NCBI GenBank assembly: GCA_031291415.1
Contig: JARLJB010000237.1
Span: 62,001-126,000 of the forward strand
DNA length: 64,000 nt
Reading direction: 5' to 3'
From: Telmatospirillum sp.
GTDB taxonomy: Bacteria; Pseudomonadota; Alphaproteobacteria; Rhodospirillales; Magnetospirillaceae
A program made the translations under genes and the position numbers. Below the pieces are notes generated by a model. It made no database searches. It had not been told where the DNA came from and saw only the letters and a program-made list of their open reading frames with translations. Shown here piece by piece: positions 53,015 to 61,114 of this stretch (its first letter is position 1; every line of letters starts with the position of its first letter).

Positions 53015-54127
53015 TCACGCGTTGGGAGTGAGAATCTGGCAGCATCTACCAGAGGTGTTGCCGCGTTCCTTTTGGTCAACGCGTTCGCGTTTTGCCCGCA
53101 CCTGGATGAGTTCTCCGACAATGCTCACGGCCAGTTCCTCCGGTGTTTCCGCGCCGATGTTCGTACCGATCGGCGCGGTGACGCGGGCCAACTCATCTTC
53201 GCCATATCCGTGCTCGGCCATTTCCTTGAAAACCAGATCCCGTTTGGATCGGCTGCCGATCATGCCGATGTAGGCCGCGCCGCTTCTTAAGATCTGCTGC
53301 AAGACGATCCGATCGTAAAGATGTCCCCTGGTGACGATCACCAGATAGCTGTTTTCGTCTATTGCCAGCGCGGGCAGGCGTTGAAGCGACTCGATCTGCA
53401 TGATCTCGGTGGGTTCGGGAAACCTTTGCCGGTTGGCATAGTCCGCCCGGTCGTCAAGGACCACCGTCCGGAACCCCACACTCTGGCTGAGTGGCGCAAT
53501 TCTTTGCGACAAATGACCGGCGCCGAAGATGAAGACCGTTCCGGTCGGACGCAGCGCCTCCACCAGAAAGCGCTGATCATCGAGAATTTCCGCATGAAGG
53601 ACGATTTTGGCCGGACCGGCCAGCAGCTTCTCCAGAATATAAGGGTCGCAGTCGATCTTGCCGACCATTGTTCTGTCCGGCTTTACCAGACACTGCTGCC
53701 TTGTTAGGTCACCTCCGGCTGCATTTTTGCCCAGCACGGTGATCAGCCAGGCTTTTTCGCCCCGTTCCAGGACGTCGGTCACCGCTTGGTAAACGAGGCG
53801 GTTGTTGGCATCATCGGCATCAATGAACTCGATCAGTATCTCGCCGGCACCGCCACAGATCATATCCATTCCGGCGGCATCCTTGCCGGTCAGATCGAAT
53901 GTCTGCGTTACCGTGCGCCGGGAAAGCAACGACTCCCGGCCCAAACGCATGGCATCGGCCTCCAGCCGGCCACCGCCGATCGAACCGAGAATCGACCCGT
54001 CACCACGGATCGCCATTTTGGCCCCGGCCCCACGCGGCGCCGACCCGACCTTGTCGAAAATCGTCGCCACGGCAAAGCTTTCGCCATTGCGCAAGAGCCC
54101 TGCCATGTCCCGGTACAGCCTTTTCAT
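53015..54127 (-). CDS. XdhC/CoxF-family protein
   Basis: The 370-residue protein has an N-terminal XdhC-type domain (VGSAPRGAGAKMAI, LGSIGGGRLEADAM, MICGGAGEILIEF) and a C-terminal Rossmann domain (VFIFGAGHLSQRIAPLSQ, AYIGMIGSRSKRD). XdhC proteins sulfurate and load molybdenum cofactor into molybdenum hydroxylases. Here no xanthine dehydrogenase or arsenite oxidase gene is present, and it follows arsA by 41 bases in the arsR3 operon direction. The C-terminal GRCCQILTPNA adds a vicinal Cys pair at 362-363 not typical for the family. Confidence 0.85.
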   Translation of the reverse strand: MKRLYRDMAGLLRNGESFAVATIFDKVGSAPRGAGAKMAIRGDGSILGSIGGGRLEADAMRLGRESLLSRRTVTQTFDLTGKDAAGMDMICGGAGEILIEFIDADDANNRLVYQAVTDVLERGEKAWLITVLGKNAAGGDLTRQQCLVKPDRTMVGKIDCDPYILEKLLAGPAKIVLHAEILDDQRFLVEALRPTGTVFIFGAGHLSQRIAPLSQSVGFRTVVLDDRADYANRQRFPEPTEIMQIESLQRLPALAIDENSYLVIVTRGHLYDRIVLQQILRSGAAYIGMIGSRSKRDLVFKEMAEHGYGEDELARVTAPIGTNIGAETPEELAVSIVGELIQVRAKRERVDQKERGNTSGRCCQILTPNA

Positions 54128-54168
54128 CTCCCATTCCTCCCAATTTCTTGCGATGAAGACCGAAAGAC

Positions 54169-55869
54169 TCAGGCCTTCCAGGCGATCAAAACAGCACGGC
54201 TGATAGAGGCCACATGTTCGATGAACGGGACTTCATACTGCCCCCTCTCGGCCAATTGCGGGTCGCGGGTGCCGCTGGCCAGCAGGCTTTGATTGATCAC
54301 CCAGGCAAACGGATAAATCCCGGCGCGCGCCAAATCCTCTTGCAGCCGCTCCGCCTCGTGAACCGGGGTCGCTTCCGCCAGGGTGACGATGATCGTCTTG
54401 GTGAAGACGGGGTCACGCAATCGGGGAAGCAGCTTACGAACGGCGTCCGGCATATCCAGTTCGGTGCGCAGCACGTCACGGTGATAGGCCTCTGCCGCAT
54501 CCAACAACAGGATCGTATGGCCGGTGGGGGCGGTATCGAGCACAACGAACTGGTCCTTGCCCTCGTCGACGGTGTTGGCAAAAGCGCGGAAGACCGCAAT
54601 TTCCTCGGTACAGGGAGAGCGCAGATCCTCTTCCAGCATGGCGCGTCCGGCCGCATCGAGGCCATCGCCGGCTTTTGCCAGAACCTCGGTCCGATAGGTG
54701 GCAATCTCCTGTTCCGGGTCGATGCGGGTCACCGTCAAACCCGGCACATCCTCACCGACGGCGTCGGCGACATGGGCGGCCGGATCGGTGGTCGAGAGCG
54801 TCACCCGATGGCCCCGCCGCGCCAAGGACATCGCGATAGAGGCGGCGACAGTGGTCTTGCCGACGCCGCCCTTGCCCATGGTCATGATGACGCCTCGTCC
54901 GGCTTGCGCAAGGTCTGCCACCAACGTTTCCAGACCGGGAGGGATGACCACCGACGACGTCGGAAGTGTGGATGGAACAGCAATGATTTTCGATTGGCTC
55001 ATCCCGCGCAATGCCGCAAGACCGACCGTGCCCTTGGGCAGGAACGGCGTCTCGGTGCGAGGCAGGGTCGTCAGACCAACCGGCATGGCGGCAACGGCAT
55101 CCCGACCCCGGGCGGTCAGAGCGTCGGCGACGGCATCGCCCGGGGCTGTCGCTGTGAACATGCCGTTCAGGGCGAGCAGCAGATTAGCGACGCCCAGTTC
55201 GGCAAGCTCGCCGCGAGTCCGCTCCGCTTCGCGTAAGGAGGAACGTTCCGGACGGCTGACCAGGACCACCGTGGTTGCCGCCGGATCGGCAAGCCGGGCG
55301 ACGGTAGCGGCATAGAGCGCTTTCTGCTTTTCCAGCCCGGCCAGCGGGCCAAGGCAGGAAGCGCCACCGGTCGAAGAGGCGATGAAATCGGTCCAGGCCG
55401 AGGGCAAGGTCAGCAGGCGCAGGGTATGCCCCGTGGGGGCGGTGTCGAAGATAATGTGATCGAAGCCGACCGTCGCCGAGGGATCACCCAACAGCTTGGC
55501 AAACGCGTCGAAGGCGGCGATTTCCACCGTACAGGCCCCGGAGAACTGTTCTTCCATGCTGACGATGGCCGCCGCCGGCAGCACGCCGCGATAGGGGCCG
55601 ACCACCCGCTCCCGGTAATCGCGGGCGGCGACTTCGGGGTCGATGTTCAGGGCATAAAGACCCGGTGCGCCGACAATCGGCGTCGGCTCCCCGGTCAGCG
55701 GCGTGCCCAGCACTTCGTCCAGGTTGGAGGCAGGATCGGTGCTGACGATCAGCACCCTTTTGCCGGAGCCGGCCAGAGCCAACCCGGTGGCACAGGACAA
55801 CGAGGTCTTACCGACTCCCCCTTTGCCGGTGAAAAACAGAATCCGGGTGCCGACCGTTGGCAACGTCAT
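54169..55869 (-). CDS. arsA: Arsenite-pump ATPase ArsA
   Basis: The 566-residue protein has two homologous halves, each with a P-loop: GKGGVGKT at 15-22 and 332-339. The As(III) cysteines known from E. coli (113, 172, 422) fall at Cys113, Cys172 and Cys420. DTAPTGHT signal motifs are present in both halves. It drives arsenite export, here probably with ACR3, and receives As(III) from ArsD. Repeat R3 copy B separates it from arsD, which normally lies close by. Confidence 0.97.
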   Translation of the reverse strand: MTLPTVGTRILFFTGKGGVGKTSLSCATGLALAGSGKRVLIVSTDPASNLDEVLGTPLTGEPTPIVGAPGLYALNIDPEVAARDYRERVVGPYRGVLPAAAIVSMEEQFSGACTVEIAAFDAFAKLLGDPSATVGFDHIIFDTAPTGHTLRLLTLPSAWTDFIASSTGGASCLGPLAGLEKQKALYAATVARLADPAATTVVLVSRPERSSLREAERTRGELAELGVANLLLALNGMFTATAPGDAVADALTARGRDAVAAMPVGLTTLPRTETPFLPKGTVGLAALRGMSQSKIIAVPSTLPTSSVVIPPGLETLVADLAQAGRGVIMTMGKGGVGKTTVAASIAMSLARRGHRVTLSTTDPAAHVADAVGEDVPGLTVTRIDPEQEIATYRTEVLAKAGDGLDAAGRAMLEEDLRSPCTEEIAVFRAFANTVDEGKDQFVVLDTAPTGHTILLLDAAEAYHRDVLRTELDMPDAVRKLLPRLRDPVFTKTIIVTLAEATPVHEAERLQEDLARAGIYPFAWVINQSLLASGTRDPQLAERGQYEVPFIEHVASISRAVLIAWKA

Positions 55870-55879
55870 GATGCCCCCC

Positions 55880-56171
55880 TAGTGGTGAAAATCTGACGGA
55901 TGAGTCCTTGAACCAAGAGTGGGGCGGGCGTCCCCGCCCGTCCTTCGGCGGAGCCGAAAGGTCCGCATTTCCGCCGCTTTCGCGCCGGAGGCGGGAGAGA
56001 GAGGCTGTGAAAAATTAGTGGCATCCGCGCCGGTGTAGGGGCGAAGTCGAATGCAAGGATTTCCGCCGCTTTGCGGCGAACACCGGCACGGATGCCACTT
56101 TCGATTTAATTCTAAGGCCTCAGACGCCCGCCCCACTCGCCAGAGCACCACGTGTTAGATTCCAACCACTA
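55880..56171. repeat. Palindromic repeat R3, copy B, with a nested palindrome
   Basis: This 292-base element has the same ends as R3 copy A, inverted: it starts TAGTGGTGAAAATCTGACGG and ends GTGTTAGATTCCAACCACTA. It is longer because a second palindrome is inserted inside: AGTGGCATCC...CGGTGT (56017-56036) pairs with 56080-56099 with one mismatch over 20 bases. The element sits between arsD and arsA, which usually adjoin. On the minus strand its edge supplies the TAG stop of arsD. Confidence 0.82.
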
Positions 56172-56531
56172 GCAACAGCCCGACTTGGGAGAGCAGCAGG
56201 AAGACGCTTTCTCGCGGGGGGCCGCTCCGGCGGCAAGCCCCAGTTTCTGCGTCAACTGGTCGCGCGACAGATAGACGCCGGTCGCAATGATCTGACCGTC
56301 AAGAACGATAATCGGCAACCGGTCCATGCCCGCCTCCATCTCCTTGACCACAGTCGGATTGGCGGCGAACGCCTGCGGTTCCTGGCCAAGGTTATGACGC
56401 TGCACAGTCACGCCTTGCTCAGCCAGCCATTTCAGGTCGGCGGCGAACGTCACCAGAACGGGATCGACCTCGGGACCGCAAACGCCGGTCGAGCAGCACA
56501 TGGCGGGGTCGTAGACTTCGAGTTTCTTCAT
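56169..56531 (-). CDS. arsD: Arsenic metallochaperone ArsD
   Basis: The 120-residue chaperone binds As(III) and passes it to ArsA. MKKLEVYDPAMCCSTGVCGP gives Cys12, Cys13 and Cys18, exactly the E. coli positions, and the C-terminal SCCSPKSGCC gives 112-113 and 119-120, also as in E. coli. The start at 56531 is fixed by this alignment. It lies 55 bases after acr3. Confidence 0.96.
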   Translation of the reverse strand: MKKLEVYDPAMCCSTGVCGPEVDPVLVTFAADLKWLAEQGVTVQRHNLGQEPQAFAANPTVVKEMEAGMDRLPIIVLDGQIIATGVYLSRDQLTQKLGLAAGAAPREKASSCCSPKSGCC

Positions 56532-56586
56532 GGCTTTTTCTCTTTCATTTTTTGCCACGGCTGGAACAGTTCGAGCGTCCCGATCT

Positions 56587-57717
56587 TCAGGACTCTTCTC
56601 GCACGCAGGTAACGACATCCGGTGTTACAGTCTTGGCTTCGTACCAATTCTTGGAACTGTTGACGATGCGCACCACCGACAGCATCACCGGCACCTCGAT
56701 CAGCACGCCGACGACAGTGGCAAGTGCCGCACCCGACTGAAATCCGAACAGGCTGATCGCCGCGGCGACGGCCAGTTCGAAGAAGTTGCTGGCGCCGATC
56801 AGCGCTGACGGACCGGCGACGCAGTGGGCGACACCCAACTTTTTGTTGAGCAGATAAGCGACACCGGAATTGAAATAGACCTGGATGGTGATCGGCACCG
56901 CCAACATGAGAATGATCAACGGTTGGGTGATGATCTGTTCGCCCTGGAAACCGAACAGCAGGACCAGGGTGGTCAAAAGCGCCAGCAAAGACACGGGCCC
57001 CAGCTTGGCAAGCGTGTTCGCCAGCGCCTGCGGACCGTTCGCCAGCGCCTGCGGACCGTTCGCCAGCAACGCCTTGCGCCAAATCTGCGAAACGATGACC
57101 GGCACGACGATATAGAGCACCACCGACAAGAACAGGGTGTTCCAAGGCACGGTGATGGAAGACAGCCCCAACAGCAGCCCGACGATGGGGGCGAAGGCGA
57201 AGACCATGATCAGGTCGTTCAACGCCACCTGCGACAAGGTGAAATGCGGCTCGCCGTGGCAGAGGTTGCTCCAGACGAATACCATGGCGGTACAGGGCGC
57301 GGCGGCCAGCAGAATCAGCCCGGCGATATAGCTGTCGATCTGATCGGCGGGAAGATAGGGGCGAAACAAGGTGCTGACAAAGATATAGCCCAGCAGTGCC
57401 ATCGAGAACGGTTTGACGGCCCAGTTGATGAACAGGGTGACGCCGATGCCCTTCCAATGTTCCTTGACCTGAGAGAGGGCGCCGAAGTCGATCTTCAGCA
57501 GCATGGGGATGATCATCAGCCAGATCAGCACCGCCACCGGCAGATTGACCTGGGCCACTTCTATCCGTCCGATGGCGTGGAATGGCGCGGGAAGGAAATG
57601 GCCGAGAACCACGCCGGCAATGATGCACAAAGCCACCCAAACGGTCAGATAGCGTTCGAAAATACCCATTGGAGCCTTGGCTGCGGCCTCCTCTGCAACG
57701 GCATCCTGTCCTGACAT
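56587..57717 (-). CDS. acr3: Arsenite exporter ACR3
   Basis: The 376-residue permease is of the ACR3 family of the BART superfamily, with about ten membrane segments. LILLAAAPCTAMVFVWSNLCHGEP holds the essential Cys of the fourth helix, and VKPFSMALLGYIF and YFNSGVAYLLNKKLGVAHCVAGPSALIGASNFFELAVA are typical. It exports As(III) driven by proton motive force or, when paired, by ArsA. A 21-base in-frame tandem duplication lies in a loop at 57016-57057. The start overlaps the arsC stop by one base (TGATG). Confidence 0.96.
   Translation of the reverse strand: MSGQDAVAEEAAAKAPMGIFERYLTVWVALCIIAGVVLGHFLPAPFHAIGRIEVAQVNLPVAVLIWLMIIPMLLKIDFGALSQVKEHWKGIGVTLFINWAVKPFSMALLGYIFVSTLFRPYLPADQIDSYIAGLILLAAAPCTAMVFVWSNLCHGEPHFTLSQVALNDLIMVFAFAPIVGLLLGLSSITVPWNTLFLSVVLYIVVPVIVSQIWRKALLANGPQALANGPQALANTLAKLGPVSLLALLTTLVLLFGFQGEQIITQPLIILMLAVPITIQVYFNSGVAYLLNKKLGVAHCVAGPSALIGASNFFELAVAAAISLFGFQSGAALATVVGVLIEVPVMLSVVRIVNSSKNWYEAKTVTPDVVTCVREES
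57016..57067. repeat. 21-base tandem duplication within acr3
   Basis: GTTCGCCAGCGCCTGCGGACC occurs twice in direct succession (57016-57036 and 57037-57057), followed by ten more bases of a third unit. It adds seven residues in frame (ANGPQAL repeated) to a probable cytoplasmic loop of the exporter. The two units are identical, which implies a recent event or an assembly slip. Confidence 0.9.
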
Positions 57718-58175
57718 CAAACTTCTCCTGCGTGTTCCGGGCCGAGAGCGATCAGCTTGCGGATTTTGCTTTCGATCATGGCGTAGACTTTGCGGAACTC
57801 GGCCAGCCGTTCCTCATGGGTGCCCTCGGCCTGAGCCGGATCGGGAAAACCGATATGGACCTTGGAGGGATGACCCGGCCAGATCGGGCAGATCTCGCCG
57901 GCCGCGTTATCGCAGACGGTGATCACCAGATCCATCCTGGGTGCGTCGGCCAGGGAGAATTCATCCCACGACTTCGAACGCAATCCTTCAGTCGAATAGC
58001 CGTTCTCTTTCAGCACTTCGATGGAAAGCGGGTTGACCCGCCCCGTCGGATGGCTTCCGGCGCTATAGGCTTTCCACTTGCCGCCCCCCAGGCGGTTGAT
58101 CAGGCATTCGCCCAAAACGCTGCGAGCGCTGTTCCCGGTGCAGAGAACGAGAACATTGATGGGTGTGTCGGTCAT
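57717..58175 (-). CDS. arsC: Thioredoxin-coupled arsenate reductase ArsC
   Basis: The 152-residue enzyme reduces As(V) to As(III). It is of the low-molecular-weight phosphatase type: VLVLCTGNSARSVLGE with Cys12 and the Arg of the P-loop, then DLVITVCDNAAGEICPIWPG with the two further Cys of the disulfide cascade, and HIGFPDPAQAEG. Start at 58175 removes 25 residues that overlap arsR3. Confidence 0.95.
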   Translation of the reverse strand: MTDTPINVLVLCTGNSARSVLGECLINRLGGGKWKAYSAGSHPTGRVNPLSIEVLKENGYSTEGLRSKSWDEFSLADAPRMDLVITVCDNAAGEICPIWPGHPSKVHIGFPDPAQAEGTHEERLAEFRKVYAMIESKIRKLIALGPEHAGEV

Positions 58176-58594
58176 ACGGGTCCCCCACAACAGGTTGTCG
58201 CTTTCGACGCCTCGGCATTCGGTCCCAGAGCGGCTCGCCCCTGGTCGCAAAGGACCTGGACCGGCACCGCATTGACCATGGCCAGTATGCGGCGGTCTTC
58301 TTCCACGGCCGGGTCCTCGTTAAGACATCCGCCAATGAGAGCAAGAAATTTCCGGGCGCAATGATTGAGATCGCGTTCGGCCAGCCGATAGTAGACCCAC
58401 TTGCCATCCCGCCGCTGTTGCAGCAGCCCGGCGACTTTCAGCATCGCCAGATGCTTCGACACGGTGGCGGGCGCCAGATCCAACACGGTGGTAATCTGGC
58501 AGACGCACAGCTCGCCGCCTTCCAGGAGCTTCAAGATACGCGCACGGCTGCGGTCGGCGACGGCTTTGGAGACGGTCTCGAATGTTTCAAGCAT
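58172..58594 (-). CDS. arsR: ArsR regulator 3 with C-terminal Cys pair
   Basis: The 140-residue repressor has the ELCVC site (Cys30, Cys32) and winged helix APATVSKHLAMLKVAGLLQQRRDGKWVYYRL. It carries a longer C-terminal tail ending TTCCGGPV. Start MLETFETVSKAV at 58594 is chosen by family length; the frame runs further upstream. It leads arsR3-arsC-acr3-arsD-arsA-xdhC-like and overlaps arsC by four bases (ATGA). An imperfect palindrome (TTC-N9-GAA, 58614-58628) upstream may be its operator. Confidence 0.93.
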   Translation of the reverse strand: MLETFETVSKAVADRSRARILKLLEGGELCVCQITTVLDLAPATVSKHLAMLKVAGLLQQRRDGKWVYYRLAERDLNHCARKFLALIGGCLNEDPAVEEDRRILAMVNAVPVQVLCDQGRAALGPNAEASKATTCCGGPV

Positions 58595-58730
58595 GAGTGA
58601 GACACTACCATCATTTCGACATATTGGAAAGTAATGGATTTGTGATGATGCACTAGCAAGTCCCAAAACCTGCGGCTGGATGCTGAAAAATATCCGCTTT
58701 TTCAAGGCTCAAACGCCGCTCGGGCTCGTC

Positions 58731-58770
58731 GCATTTTGCGATCAGGTGGTTCAACCTGATGGCAAAATGC
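58731..58770. repeat. Long intergenic palindrome upstream of elbB
   Basis: GCATTTTGCGATCAGGT (58731-58747) pairs with ACCTGATGGCAAAATGC (58754-58770), a 17-base stem with one G-G mismatch and a six-base loop, followed by TCTAG. Similar REP-like palindromes ending CTCTAG occur in alphaproteobacterial genomes. It lies 41 bases before the elbB start. Confidence 0.8.
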
Positions 58771-58811
58771 TCTAGGCTACGGGGATAAACCGGACATAGG
58801 AAAGAAAGATC

Positions 58812-59468
58812 ATGAGCGCACAGAAAAAGATCGCCGTCGTTCTCTCCGGTTGCGGCGTCAATGACGGTTCGGAAATTCACGAAGCGGTTATGACCCTGCT
58901 GGCCATCGATCGCCAAGGCGCCGCCTATCAGTGTTTCGCCCCGAACGTCGCGCAACGCGACGTCATCGACCATGTCACCGGCAAACCGACGGCGGAAACC
59001 CGCAACGTCCTCGTCGAATCGGCCCGCATCGCCCGCGGTCAGATCCGCGATCTGGCCAGCTTCGATGCCAACGACTTCGACGGCCTGATCTTTCCGGGCG
59101 GCTTCGGCGCCGCCAAAAATCTGTGCAGCTATGCCGTCGACGGGCCTGACTGCACCGTGCAACCGACCGTCGCAGCCGCCATCCTCGGCATGAAAAAAGC
59201 CGGAAAACCGATCGGCGCGCTGTGCATCGCCCCGATGCTGCTCGCCAAAGTTCTTGGCGACGTCACCGTCACCATCGGCAACGATCCGGGCTGCGCGGCC
59301 GACATCGCCAAGATGGGCGGCACCCACCAGCTTCGCGATCATGGCGAGGTGACGGTCGACCGCGCCAACCGGGTGGTGACCACCCCCTGCTACATGTTGA
59401 ACGCCACCATCCGCCAGATCGCCGACGGAGCCGACAATCTCGTCAGGGCGCTGCTCGAGCTGAGCTAA
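58812..59468 (+). CDS. elbB: ElbB-type DJ-1/PfpI family glyoxalase
   Basis: The 218-residue protein matches ElbB/YhbL: KIAVVLSGCGVNDGSEIHEAVMTLLAI, FDGLIFPGGFGAAKNLCSYAVDG, and PIGALCIAPMLLAKVLG with the nucleophile Cys. It is a DJ-1 superfamily member with reported glyoxalase activity and an older link to isoprenoid synthesis. AGGAAAG precedes the ATG. It is not linked by operon to its neighbours. Confidence 0.93.
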   Translation: MSAQKKIAVVLSGCGVNDGSEIHEAVMTLLAIDRQGAAYQCFAPNVAQRDVIDHVTGKPTAETRNVLVESARIARGQIRDLASFDANDFDGLIFPGGFGAAKNLCSYAVDGPDCTVQPTVAAAILGMKKAGKPIGALCIAPMLLAKVLGDVTVTIGNDPGCAADIAKMGGTHQLRDHGEVTVDRANRVVTTPCYMLNATIRQIADGADNLVRALLELS

Positions 59469-59502
59469 ACTGAACGGTCGGGGCGACGGCCGGGACCGGA
59501 AG

Positions 59503-59750
59503 AAAAGTGGCACCGGCGACCCTGCCGGTGTTCCGGCGAAGCCGGAAAGAGGGCAAGTCACCTAGAGCGGCGTGCGTCAAATCTGACGCGCCTCGCTCCA
59601 GCGGCCATTGAGGCCGCGGCCAAGCGGCCGGATGCCCGCGCCCGGCGAGGGACATAACAATAACCGAGAGCGTGATGCGGATTTAACGCATCACGCTCTA
59701 AAGAAACGCCGCTGCTCGCGGCGTGACGGGCAGAGACGCCCGTCCCACTA
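59503..59750. repeat. Palindromic repeat R2, second copy, split by R1
   Basis: Segments 59503-59562 and 59701-59750 together match the intact R2 copy at 17611-17716 in the inverted orientation. Between them lies a complete R1 element (59563-59700), so R1 appears to have jumped into R2. The 332 bases between elbB and the methyltransferase gene hold nothing else. Confidence 0.75.
59563..59700. repeat. Palindromic repeat R1, copy 2
   Basis: The 138-base element runs TAGAGCGG...CGCTCTA, inverted relative to the copy at 4175-4311. Each end forms a hairpin: GAGCGGCGTGCGTCA with TGACGCGCCTCGCTC (two mismatches), and GAGCGTGATGCG with CGCATCACGCTC. The outer TA on both sides is compatible with a TA target duplication. 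Confidence 0.85.
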
Positions 59751-59800
59751 CGGGTAATCCCTTGGACGGACAGTTCGTTTCCTGTTCGCCGCATCCTTGG

Positions 59801-61114
59801 TTACCGCTCGAACACCGCCACAGCCTCGAGATGGGCGGACCAGGGGAACTGGTCGACGGGAGTCACGATTTTCAGACGATAGCCGCCGCCGGCCAGGATT
59901 CTGGCGTCGCGGGCCAAGGTCGCCGGATTGCAGGATACCGCGACGACCAGCGGCGGACCGACCTCAGCCAGTTGCCCGGCCTGGGCGCCGGCCCCGGCCC
60001 GCGGCGGGTCGAGAACGACCGCCTGAAAGCGCTTCAATTCGTCGGCCAACAAAGGACGCTGGCTCAAATCCCGGCATTCGGCGGTCACCCGCGACTGACT
60101 TCGTTCGGCAGCGGTTTTCAAGGCCTGCAGCGACGACGCGTCGCCTTCCACCGCATGAACAACCGCCTTCACCGCCAAAGGAAACGTGAAACTGCCGCAG
60201 CCGGAGTACAGGTCGGCCACCGGACTGGCAGCGCCGACGGCCGCGACCACCAACGACGTCAAGGCCTGTTCGCCCTCCGGGCAGGGTTGCAGGAATGCCC
60301 CCGGTGGCGGCTCGACGGTAACGTCGGCAAAGCGTACTTCGGCCGGCCGCCGATGGGCTAACGGTTCAACCAGCCCGACACCGGGCCGACGCCAGGACAG
60401 CCGGGCGAGATCGAGAGACTGGGCAAAGGCCGCCAGCCGCTCACGATCGAACAGATCGAGCCGCGATTCGGCTTCGATCAGCAGATCGAGGCCGTTCCCG
60501 GTAGCGGTAACGACAACGTCGCCGACGGCCCCATCCTCGATGATCGCCGGCAACAGGTCCCGCAACGGCTGCAACACGGTCAGCAGCTGGTCTGCCAGCA
60601 GCGGACACTCGGCGATGTCGATCACCTGATGGCTGGCCCTGGCATGGAAACCAATCAATAGATCGCCGCGGCGCCGCAGGAAGGTGAAGGTGGCGCGACG
60701 GCGGCTGCCGGGCGCCACACGGATCATCGGAGCGATCAGATCCTCGGAGAACCCGGCGCGACTCAACGCGACGACCAGTTGCTTGCGTTTCCAGACGTCG
60801 TAGCGGGAGTCTTCGAGATGCTGCAGGGCGCAACCACCGCAGGTGCCGAAATGGCGGCAGCGGGGCGAGATACGCCCCTCCCCAGGGGTCAACAGCTCGA
60901 TGACCGACGCGGCCAAGCCATCGCTTTTGCGTCCATCCACCCGCACCAGCACACGATCGCCCGGCACCGTGCAGGGCACGAAGACCGACTGCCCATCGAA
61001 GGAACCGATACCGTCTCCCCGCCCTCCCAGTTCGACAATGTCGATCTCAAGAGTTCTCGGCAGACCCGCTGCGGGTTTGCCGCGCGGTCGAACAAAACGG
61101 GGGGATCGGCTCAT
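59801..61114 (-). CDS. 23S rRNA (uracil-C5) methyltransferase, RlmD/TrmA family
   Basis: The 437-residue enzyme has an N-terminal TRAM RNA-binding domain (about 20-80), the iron-sulfur motif CRHFGTCGGCALQHL with a fourth Cys in ECPLL, the SAM-binding DLYSGCGSFTFPLA, and the catalytic VSCNPATLARD with the nucleophile Cys. It makes 5-methyluridine in 23S rRNA (RlmC/D) or tRNA; I cannot decide the exact site. Start at 61114 overlaps the lipoprotein gene by four bases. Confidence 0.92.
   Translation of the reverse strand: MSRSPRFVRPRGKPAAGLPRTLEIDIVELGGRGDGIGSFDGQSVFVPCTVPGDRVLVRVDGRKSDGLAASVIELLTPGEGRISPRCRHFGTCGGCALQHLEDSRYDVWKRKQLVVALSRAGFSEDLIAPMIRVAPGSRRRATFTFLRRRGDLLIGFHARASHQVIDIAECPLLADQLLTVLQPLRDLLPAIIEDGAVGDVVVTATGNGLDLLIEAESRLDLFDRERLAAFAQSLDLARLSWRRPGVGLVEPLAHRRPAEVRFADVTVEPPPGAFLQPCPEGEQALTSLVVAAVGAASPVADLYSGCGSFTFPLAVKAVVHAVEGDASSLQALKTAAERSQSRVTAECRDLSQRPLLADELKRFQAVVLDPPRAGAGAQAGQLAEVGPPLVVAVSCNPATLARDARILAGGGYRLKIVTPVDQFPWSAHLEAVAVFER

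Noticed and set aside
17016..57100. CRISPR array
   Set aside because: No regularly spaced direct repeats with unique spacers occur. The repeats seen are isolated palindromic elements and one two-unit tandem in acr3.
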